A stretch of 64,000 bases of DNA from positions 2,304,001 through 2,368,000 of the forward strand of contig NC_087095.1 of NCBI RefSeq assembly GCF_963855985.1. Direction: 5' to 3'. Below are positions 32,901-44,900 of this stretch, in pieces (the stretch's first letter is position 1; each line of letters begins with the position of its first letter). The notes below the pieces were generated by a model that was given only the letters and a program-made list of their open reading frames with translations, made no database searches and was not told where the DNA came from. The DNA is from Ostrinia nubilalis (lineage: Eukaryota > Arthropoda > Insecta > Lepidoptera > Crambidae). The position numbers and the translations under genes are program-made.

Positions 32901-35900
32901 CGACGATAGTTCGACTCATTGACAGACAGATAAATGTACAATATAAGCAAAGTTTCCATACTCACGTCTTCAGGCATGTCCTTGAAGCGGACTGAGTTTT
33001 CAGGCTTCCAGCTGGGTCTACTGAATACAGCTCGTAGCTTGTGCACCCAATTATTGTATTCTTGGAATCTGGTTACCACGTATTTTGTGTAAAATGTCTG
33101 CAAATAAAACCAGAAATTAACTGACATGCTATACGATTCACAAAACATTTAACAAAAAACTATGATGACCAGATATTTAGGTAGGAGGACTACATAAATG
33201 CTATAAAGGCTTAGGCTGAGTTGCATCACCTTAACTTTAACCTTAACCGGTGTTTTTGTATATTGACATACTTTTGACGTTTGTTATAGATAAAGTAAGA
33301 TGGTCCGATCCAGGGTTAGACTTTGACTCTGAATAGATTTAGTAGCTACTAACCCACATTTTTACTTTTTTTACAGACTATTTTTACAGATAGTTACCAC
33401 TGTTTCTTATAAAAAATACCAACCTGTAAATGCAACGGATTGAAAGAAGGTTGGTTGTAAATCAACCCGTAGACTATACGGTCGCCCTTCTTCTCTGGTC
33501 TAAACGTCCCGAAGAGTTTGTCCCAGATAATCAGAACTCCTCCGTAGTTCACGTCAATGCAGAATGGGTTACTTCCTGATAACAGTAAGTTAATTTTATA
33601 TTTTTTATTATTTTGGAATAACAATAACAATAATAATTTGAAATACAGAACTAAACTAAATGATACTTTAGCTAACAAAGTCTAGTTCTAGGCCCCGTGT
33701 TTTTCCGACGGAGTAGAATAAGACCACTTGCACTTTTTCCGTGGATTAAAATGGGGTTATGCCTCCCCAAACGGTCTGGATAGCGTGTGGAAGGCATGGC
33801 AAATCCCCCATTTGCTTTTGGTAATTAAGGAGGTCAAAATGAGCTGATAATGATATTCAGATAAGGAATTATTCTTCCGGGTCCTGATAATAGCGTTTTC
33901 TTATACAATTATTTATTATTAAACAAAATTCATTGCTATAGCAATATGAAGCGAATTTATCCTTATCCTATAGGATAAAGAAACGTTTTGCTACAGTTTC
34001 ACTTCAGTGATCATCGCTACGTCTAGCTTTTAAACTTTCATGGTCACTGACAGAATATTTTCTTATTTACGGGATTGCTACCACATACCTTAATTTCGAG
34101 TCTCGGATATGATATTTGGCACTGTTGCAAGCGCCCACGCCATGATCATGGAGTAACTAGTAATTTTGCTTTTTCGTGATGAATGAAAGATTTCATTACA
34201 CAAAAAAAGTCCATTTAGTTTGTTATACACTCGACATCAAATAAATCGCACCTCCCGCGACAAGCATTTTCAAACGTATGCATTCCCACTTCCCACCAAT
34301 ATTGGCACCATTTAAAAGCCTAGTTCTAACCTTCATTTCATTAAAGAAAAGGTTTTTACCCCAAAAATGTGTCTTTAGAAGGATCCAGAGTCACTTCTTC
34401 AAAAAATAGGTAGTTACGCTAGAGCCAACTTTTATGGCTATAAAACTTTTAAGTTGGGATTAATCGCTATCCATCTGTTAAAGAGGACACGTGAGATCAT
34501 TATTTGGTTTTATAACCATAAAAATTGGTCTAATTTATCCCATAGGTGGGCCCAAAGTGAGGTATTTTTTCAAGTCACATTTATGGTATATGTTAATCAT
34601 TTATTAAGAAATTAAATGTGTTTTTCTTTAAGGATATTTATTGGGCTTTCAAATAACACCAATATTGTTGGGGCACCATGATTGTGTCAGAAGAAAATCG
34701 TTAAAGTTCGCGTCACGGAAGGTGCGGTTTATTTGATGTTGAGTATATTTGCTTGGCATTTCGAAATATTTGATAAACATTACTGATTGAAGTTTGAACG
34801 TAGATTACTTAGCTAGAAAGAAACCCAATCACCCTGATGGAAACCTGATACTATCAAATATCTTTAACGAAATTGCTCGCTTCAATGCTTCAGGAGTTTG
34901 CTAATTATTGAATTTCTTAGTTCTCTTTCGACTTCGATCGGACAAGAAAAATCAATTATTTATTTTGCAAGTTATTGACACACAATTTTGCAAAGATGTA
35001 GGTAGGTAAACAGATTATAAAATAATTAGAGGAACTTAATTGCTAGTGCTAGATGTAAGTAAGATGTTAAAATGTAACTCAAATCAAAAAATAAATTCAC
35101 TACCACTTTAGTCGAATCATACCTGTAGGTATTTATCACTTAACTAATAAAATAAGAATAGGTAAATTCGTACCATATAGGCACTTGATTTTACATAGTA
35201 ACTTAACGATATAGGATTTTGAGCACACGTGTATCACGATGTTTTAATAAAACTTCGTTCTGAATCTAACCTGTTTCCTTTCAACTACGGTCTTATCATC
35301 AAGAAAATCTTTTATAAAAGGAACATAGAAAATTCTGTAATATTTGAGACACGTGAAATGAAGGCTCTAATTAATGATATTGCCGAAATCTCAGTTTTTC
35401 AGCTTTATTTATTTCATGAAATAAGTGAATTTATTTCTATATGTCGGGCGAGTAATAATGTGTTAAGAAATAAGGCTGGAGATACATACAAGTATGTATC
35501 TAATTGGGCTGAATGAAAAAGTTAGGGTATAAATCTTTAGAAAATAACACGGTTTGCCTTGTAAGTGAATCAAGGCTGATTTAATTAATGTGTAGGGATG
35601 TTGTAGGTTCAGTCAGTCTCAATCAATTTGCTACGATAAATGGCTTGGCCAATGTATTACTAAAGCATCCACGAGTAGGTACGAGTATGTGTTTGAAAAA
35701 ACTTTTAGTTTCACATATTTGTAAACATAGGTTTTAGAATTTTAATGACTTTAATTTGGAACTCTTACATAATCCCTTCAATTCATTTACCCATTCAGGG
35801 ATAATAATATCCTTAAATTTATGGTATTACCACAGGCAAACGGAGAATTTGGCTCTCATTTCCGTATCATTGCTGTGTCAAAAATAAGTAACCAAAACGA

Positions 35901-38900
35901 AACCTAACTTGACAACGACTTGTTTTTACGAGACTCTTGACATTTGGCCGATTTTAAAAGCGAAAATATATCCACACAAAATATTTACTTACCATGGTGA
36001 ATCCTATGGTGGCTGGGTGTGTTGAGGATGTACTCCAGAGGGCCCAGGGTCTTGATGGCTTCGGTGTGGATCCAGAACATATAGAGGTAGCTGAACTGGT
36101 GATTCATTATGAACTGGGCGGGAGGGATGGCCAATGCTAGGGGGAGGTAGCATAGCTGGAATAAATGTGAAGATAAATATGTAACTCCAGATTAGAATTG
36201 TTTTTTTTTTATTTAGTGGCAACCAAACCTCTCTGGGAGGTTTATTTCTGCCAATGTCGAGTGAAAAATTGACATAATTATCAATAGAACGTGGGTGTTT
36301 CAGTTCTATTGATTTTTCATGGATTCCGTGGGGTTAGAATTGTTATCTACGGGATTTATTTATTTCAAACTTATATTCACATAGATAGAACACTGTACAT
36401 AAGGCGGACTTAATGCTAAGTTTGCTACCATGTAATATTTTATTTACGAGCCTCCGATATTTCGACACTGTTGCAAACGCCATGAATGATCACGGAATAG
36501 CAAACGTAGGTAAGGTACATGGTAGCAATCTCGTATTCCCGTAGATACCTAATAATTCTAATGTTAGTGACCATGAAAGTTTAAAAATATATATTGTAAC
36601 TGGAAAGTCATAGGCAGGCTTTCTCAGCTGGATGGTCGTTAGATTAGAACAATGTGACAGTGATAGATTGATCCAAAATTAAGTATGTGGCCTTACAGTG
36701 TAGCTCTTAGAGACTTAGAGCATGGTTAAGTAGATTTAAACACTCAGAGTCACAAATGCCCATTAAAATACTTCTAAACTTTAGAATAAAAAAAGCTTGT
36801 AATATGGTGGGCTGTAGTGTGACTTTCAGTGTTAGTGTAAGGCACGCTAACAAAAATTAAATGACATAGAGACGTGGAAGAAGACTGTATTTGACTTGAA
36901 ACTAAACACAGTATAGGCTGGGTTGCACCATCTTACTTTAACTTTGACAAACGTCAAAAATCTGTCAAACTCCATACAAAAATCACCGGTTATCGTTACA
37001 GTTACGGTCAAAGTTAGGTGGTGCAACTCAGCCTTAGAGTTTTCACCATATTTTATTTAATTTATGATTTTATGCCCAAATTGAAATTCTTAAAACTCTC
37101 AAATTGTTTCAGGATTATCAACGCCAAAAATTTAGCTTATTCAAAACAATGTAGCCATTTACTATAGTCGAGAAACACTTGAACTTTTGAAGAGCTTACG
37201 ATAAAGCTCGGCTAAGTCATGGCTTTAGAAACTTTGCTTAAGTTTCGGATAGCAACAAAGACATTGTTTTGAATTGCAAATAATCGTAATTTATACACGC
37301 CATAGTGCGGGTTATGGCTAAAGTTTTAGTTATTATATTTTCTTTCAAAGTTGCTAGGTACGACAAAGTTGTTTTAACTCGCTAGCGTTCCGTTTATTGA
37401 ATTGGAAAACTTATTTTCTTAATTTTGTGTTTTAAGCCCTCGTGCTGAGCTAAATACCTATATTTTTGTGTTACGAGTGGGTTCACCACAATAGTCCAGC
37501 GGTGGCTGAGTTCGAATCAGTGTTTTTCGGATCTCGAGTTGGCCAGTCTGACACTAACATCATTGGGCTATTGTTACCTCTTATAAGGTAATAAGAGTAC
37601 TCCGCCTGATCAAATTAATTGAGTTCGTTCGTTCGTTCGTTTCAGCCGAAAGACGTCCATAGCTGGACCAAGGCCTCCGCCAAGGATTTCCACGAAGACC
37701 GATCCTGCGCCGCTCGCATCCAGGCACCTCCCGCGACCTTCTCCAGATCGTCGGTCCACTTAGTGGGAGGCCTGCCCACGCTACGTCTTCCGGCTCGTGG
37801 TCGCCACTCAAGAACTTTCCTGCCCCAGCGGCCATCAGTTCTACGAGCTATGTCCATTGCCACTTGATTTTAGCGATTCTACGGGCTAATGCCAGTCACT
37901 CTGGTTCTCCAACAGATCTCCTTATTTCTGATTCGATCACGCAGGGAAACTCCGAGCATAGCACGCTCCATCGCCCTTTAGGTGACCTTGAGCCTTCTTA
38001 TAAGGCACATAGAAAGCGACTACGTCTCAGCTCCGTATACCATCACCAATTGAGTAGTATGGAAATGTCACTCGCTAATTATTCGCCATTCTATGGTAGG
38101 TTGAATTGACTGTATGATACTTACGAAACCACACCACCCTTGCAATGCTGACTGCCTGATGCCCACACCCATATTGAAGTCCTCCGAAGTGTGGTGCACT
38201 TGGTGTTGCGCCCATAGAATGTGGATTTCTGAAACGTATACTATACTTTACTTACAGTAATTATGATTTTTACTTGAAAAAGTAACCGCTTGTCTTAGAG
38301 ACTAACGCTCGTATTCACAAACGATGCTTGCTTAAGTGAAGCAGCAAATCGATCGCACAGCGTTGAATAGAGCTCTGTGATTGGTTCGTGTGTGAACGCG
38401 CACTGTGAGACCTCACAGTAATGTTTGTGAATACGGGCGTTATTCCCTTCAAAATCGAACTCTTTTGTTTTAAATCTTGCCAAAGAATTGGCTTCGGCAC
38501 CTTCTGCACAGCATCAATTAATTTTATAGCCGTTCGTTGAATGTGAGCATCAACTTTAATCCTTTAATTGATACCTATTAACTATTCCAATTAACCTAGT
38601 TTACTAATTGCCATTTACCTATAGACTAGAGCTTGTATTTACAACCGATAGCTGATTGATGATAAACATAATACTTTTAAAATAGTAAGACACGGGTCTT
38701 AACGCGACGTTTATTAATGATTGCATTTATTATGTACTCACGGCTTGAAGTTTCGGCTGCGATGCTACATAACATAATACTTCATTAGAAAAAATAATGT
38801 ATGCACGTTATACAATTCAAACATCCTTAAATAAGGGTAACGCTCGTGTGTACACTAAATTGCATCCAGTGGGATTCGATCCCATAACACCGCTATCAGC

Positions 38901-41900
38901 TCAAAGACGCTATTACAGAAACTAAGCTCATAAACTCCATAAAAACTTACCATGACAAGCTCTATGCATCCAGTAGTAGCAGAAATCAACCCCCAAAGCA
39001 GCGAGGAACCAAGTGCTGGTGTAATCCCATGGGAGGTTGATAAGCCTCCAGTTTGTATAGATCCAAGTGTAAAGGTACGATTCTGCTCCACGCCATAATA
39101 ATCTGCGGAATAAACATTTTAAAATTTTCACGAACTTGAAAGAAGTGGATACTCAAATACCTACTTGATTTAAATTAATTACAGACGATAGCACGTCATA
39201 ATAAACACATGGGTCTTAGATAGTTGTTATTGGGGCGAATTCATCCTAGACTGCATTTCACTTGACACCAGGTGCGATTGCGGTCAAATACTTGCCTTGT
39301 TTTGTTATGCATAAAAAAGTTATTGTCTAGCTATTTATCGTAGGTATCTGGTAGAATAATGCATTATGTGGTATCAAATTATTATGCAAGGAGTAGGTAC
39401 ATAATTCTCGGTTGAATATAATAACTGAAACAAATTACTCTACATGCTGTATAAATACAAAAGACTCAATACCATTTTATTTATTATTTACACACATACG
39501 TAAACGTCTTAATATAAATAAAAAAAAAATACAAACAACATCACCATAATATTATTTAGGGGTTACAACCAACAGGGTTTTTTTAGAAGCATTCATTAAT
39601 TTTCCAAGAAAAATTTTCCATCATAAAGTAATTCGTTGTATTTTTAGGCGAAAAAAAATTATGTTCTCCACTTGTTATAATTAAAAATAATAATTAAAGG
39701 GACTTAAGGGTAAGCTTTACCGCGAAATTTTTCAATTTAGGCAATGCAAAAGTACTTATAAGTAGGTATACATTCTAATCCCTCTTTTAATGGACATTTT
39801 TAATTCTGTTAAAAGGTTTTTCTCATTTCCAAGGCGTTTCTTTTCTTTTAATTGGGTCAATTTCTAATTACTTTTTTGCGCTTTTTTCTCGATAAGAAAA
39901 CACAATCTTCTACTTCTGAGTTATAATCACAGAATTTCTTTCATTTGAACTTTTTTGCCAGAAATTGGTAAAGTTTAACATAGTATTACATTAGGTTAAC
40001 TGAAAAATGGCTTGGTGTTTAAGAGCGTTGTCACATTTTTCATGCAGAAATCGAGAATTTGGCAGATTTCGAAATGATTTTAGTCATATAATTTATTGTT
40101 ATAGCTTCTTTTGACTTATATCATCGTAATTATCATACATTTTTACGGAATGTCTATTGACAAAATCTCGTTCAAATTGGATTTTTGCCTACGAAAACAG
40201 CGAATTTCGAAAGCCCGATTTCCAGGTAACTCGCGAAGGCACAACTTTGAACTAATATTACAACAAATTTATTTCTAAGTAAGAAGATAGAATGTATTCA
40301 TTAGAATAAGCATACCCTGAAGAAGAAAGTGTATTGAGAAAATTATGATGTTTAATTCATTAAAATGCATTTTTATCATGTCTAAGATAGTCAAAATTCG
40401 AGAAAATTACTGCAAGAAAACAGGTCACATCTCATAATCTAAAAGTCATTTGGCAACATAAACTACTTTATACTTAAGAAGAAACATAGTACTATTATTG
40501 TGTGAAAAAGAAAAAATATCTATCTTCAATCTTCAAATGAAAAATTAATTTGAAAATACTATAAAATCGGGTGCATCAAATGGCATAAATCAGTCGTGCT
40601 TTGGCACTCGTAGACGCCGGGTCTATGTCAGTTGACTGCCCACTGACGTATATGCGTCACGCGTGATTTTTTCGTAAATTGTAGTATGATTGAGTACTTT
40701 TGATCCGCAAGTATTTTTAATTTATTTGTTTAGGTAAATCGGACTTGTAATTTCTTTCTTTTCAAACTTTTTATTATTTTACTTACAGAATATGGGTAGA
40801 ATAGATAAAAGATATTATTATGGTATCTGTTTGGTCAGGAAAAAATAAATGACTAATAAAAATTTTAACAGGGTGTCAAAACATTAGTCTATGCTATTGT
40901 TTCTACCAACATAAAATATACTCTTCCTTACTAATAAAAGTTGAATAGCGTCTGTATGGTCACACAACGCTTCGTCATGTTTTTCCGAAAGTTCAATTAC
41001 TGACGACTGAATGAAAGAAATTGGTGCGTAACTATTCATCTGATATTTAACGTTTAGTAATAAAGGGGTAGGTCAGGTAAATGGCAAATCCACCAGCGGT
41101 CGCTCGATGACACTTAGACAAATAGTTTTATAAAACGTCAACTAAGTTGGTTAGGTATTTGTATTGTAGATACTTATACAAGTGAACGTATAAAATGAGT
41201 TTATTTTTAAAATTATAGGTACAGGGTGGAAACTATAAGTGATTTCACCTGATTTTTAATTATACAAGATATCGAAAAACTGTTTACTGTTCCTGTAAGT
41301 GCTTCATGAGCTCTTTAAAACAATAACAATAAATAGGTCAAAGAATAAACTGGATCTATGCGAAAATTCATTTTTTCCGAATTTCATACTAAATGTATGC
41401 CGCCAGCCATACCTACCATATTAGAAGTGTTAATTTTTTAAATTTTTAATTGAGTAATATAATAATCAAACAACAAACTCGTAAATTACATTCTTATTTA
41501 AATTATTTACGGAAAACATGATTTTAGGTTTAACTTGCTACAATATCATCAAGAGATACTAATTAATAAATACTAAATAAACAGATAAAGGGGACGGCAT
41601 TAAGGCACTCAGAATTCTCAGAAACCATTGATTTCGTGTTTGTTTGTAACTGTATTAAATGTATGAAAGCTGGAAATATAGGTTTTTTGAATAGATTCAG
41701 TTCGTTCTTAAACATATTATTGATGCCGTTTGCTAGGTCTCATGAAGCACTTTTTCAGTAAGTAACGATTTGTTCGACATATTGTATACCTACTATAAGA
41801 AATATTCGAGTGAGATCACTTATCGATTATTTTCGTCATCCTTATTTGTATTAAATTTAATTAAAATACACTAAGGCTGAGATGCACCACCTAACTTTGA

Positions 41901-44900
41901 CCCTAACTGACAATAACCGGTGTTTTATGTTAGACAGATTTTTGACATCCAAAATTTTGATGTCAATGTTAAAGTAAGACGGTGCAACACGGCCTAACAA
42001 ATGTATCGTAGACAGTACTTTTTATTTTCTTCATAAATCTTTCTTTCCTTTGTAAAGCTATCTACAAGCTTTTATTTTCTTTGACAACTGGAGTTGTAAA
42101 ATCTTGCAACTTAAAATTTACTTACTTCCCGTTTTCCCATTGAGCTGAAATTTTGCATGTCTACACAGGCATGCAAAATTTCGTTTCATTTCGCACTAAA
42201 TAATTTAATTTACACGTGTTTTCATGCGATGGCCAAGTCAATATATTTATGTAAAACGTTAATGATTTCCTGGACTGGACTTGGTATTACATGGATCTCA
42301 CAACTTTTTACCGTAGAACAACTGAGTAGTGAGACTTGGTTTTTTGACAAGTATTGTTTTTGATGGGTTTGTATTGCAGAACGCATGTGTACCTAATGGG
42401 ATAACTGTTTAAAAACACGATTAGATAAATTTTGTTCTATGGATAAAAATCTTAAAGTTACCTCTAATTTTTTAGCATTATACGACCGTGGTTTATAATA
42501 ATAAATTCTATAAAATCACAATGAAATCAGTATTTACCTCTTTGATTTCCTGACTTGTTTAGATTTACAAAAACTAAATATTTATTATTAACTTTTAGAT
42601 AATAATTTGAATGGCGCTTACGATGTTTAGTTACGAGCTCTTTGATGGACACAGATATTATAGATAACGTTTAAAAAATGGCACGCTCATTTTCATACAT
42701 TTCATTCTATTTATTTAACCTATCCATATTTATGTGCGGAAACGTCACAAAATCAGAATAAATTTTAATTTTTCCATCCCGCATCATAAAAACTAAAAAG
42801 TCAAAAGTAAAATTTAAATAGTAAATATTTTTCATAAACAAGCTTTTGATGCTGTAAAAAGAATAAAATAAAACATAAATTCTTTCAAACCCATCAACAT
42901 ATTACTTTACTCAATTTAAAGATTAAAAACTTGTCGCGGGATTTACTAGTGTAAAAAATACATTAATTACGTAACTTGATTTTTCTAAAAGTCTGATCTG
43001 AGAAAAAATCAAATAGGTAAATTATACATTATTTCTTTATTATTATGTATGATGTACTGTCTTAGGTACGATACAACTACGTATTAAGATCGTTTAGTCG
43101 ACGCAGCGTTGAAATTGTACAGATAAATGCAGTTTGCGCACTCACTACGCGACGTCAAGCAATAAAAACCTAAAATTCGAACGCCAACTTTTTGCTACAA
43201 CGCTCTTAAGAAGAGCCCTCACACAATTCCAAAGCTGGAGAAAAGTATTAACCCTAGAGCGCTCGCGCTATGAGCATTTTGCCGCCCTCGGCAAAAAAAT
43301 CGAGTTATTTTCTACACGATGCGTTTGTTAAAGTCAAGCGTTTCAGTAGCTGCCTCCCCATACTTCACCTCCATGTATTAGAAATTAGAAGAAATTTAGT
43401 CCGCAGGTGACCGCAATAGAGAACGATTGTTGAACGTATGTCACGTTTTGCGGCAAATTGCTCACTGCGCGACTACTGACGTAAGTAAAATTTGTGTGTC
43501 TGGTTTTTAGTGTATTTGGAAGATTATTAGTTTTCATCGCGTATAATGTTGTTTTGACATTAATGACGTCATAACATTGATAATTACTATTAGTGCTTAA
43601 TTTATTTCATGTTGTTTTCGGTAAAATTCACGTAAAATACAAAAAATGAAAAAACAAGGAAGATGTCGGATTTCCAAGAAGCTGGTGCACTAAAATTAGT
43701 AGAAAATGTATACTAAAGTTATAAAGAAAGTAAACATAGTCATTACAATACTGTTATAGAACAATCAGCGGCATAATCTGAAGATGATGTGCCAAGGGTG
43801 CAATAGTTGTGCAAATTTACTGTGCAACGCACATTAAATGCACATGTGACAGGCCTGTTTTGTTGAATCACATGTCATATATAAGAAAAACCTTTAAGTG
43901 TGCTAATAAGTTTAATATTTGATGATGTATGTAGGTAAAAACAATGGTGTTTCTAAGATTTCTATAAATATTTCCTAACATTTCCAAAATATATTTTTTT
44001 CTTTAAATTTTAACCACAAATCTTTAATAAACGTTATTTTCTAATAGTGTATGCTTTATTCTATCATTTTTAACTGATTTTCATATTTTTAAACTGTTAT
44101 TTGACACACAACCGGACTTTAAGTTTGGGCGGCAAAATGCTCATACGCGAGCACTCACGTTTCACGGAAAGGCGCGACTACTCTAGGGTTAATGTATGTA
44201 TGTCTAGCTTAAATCAGTCAGAGCCTGAGATATGGAAGCGGCACGGGAAGCATACATATTATTATGACGTGACACAGAATACAAAATATGATGCACATTT
44301 TGAAGTCACGCTGACGTTTGACATACCAAAAACACCCTCCCGTGCCGATCCCATAGGAGAGACCTAGGAGAGTTGTGACAGAGGTGAATTGTGACAAGGA
44401 CGATTTCTCCTTACTTAATATACACTCAACATCAAATAAATCGCACCTCCCGCAACAAGCACTTTCAAACGGATGCATCCCCACTTCCCACCAATATTGG
44501 CACCATTTAAAAGCCTAGTTCTAAACTTCATCTCATTAAAGGAAAGGTTTTTACCTCAAAAATGTGTCTTTAGAAGGATCCAGAGTCACTTCTTCAAAAA
44601 ATAGGCTATTACGCTTGAGCCAACTTTTATGGCTGTAAAACTGTTAAGTTGGGATTAATCGGTATGCATCTGTTAAAGAGGACACGTGTGATCATTATTT
44701 GGTTTTATAACCATAAAATTTGGTCTAATTGATCCCAGAGGTGAGCCCAAAGTGAGGTCTCTTTTCGAGTCACATTCATGGTATATGATAATCATTTATT
44801 TAGAAATTAAATGTGTTTTTCTTTAAGGATATTTATTGGGCTTTCAAATAACACCAATATTGTTGAGGCACCATGATTGTGTCAGAAGAAAATCTTTAAA

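Noticed and set aside
38855..39091. 78-codon frame overlapping AGMO exon 3 in another register
   Set aside because: The register encoding YWMHRACH and joining in phase to exons 2 and 4 is the true one; this is a shadow frame.
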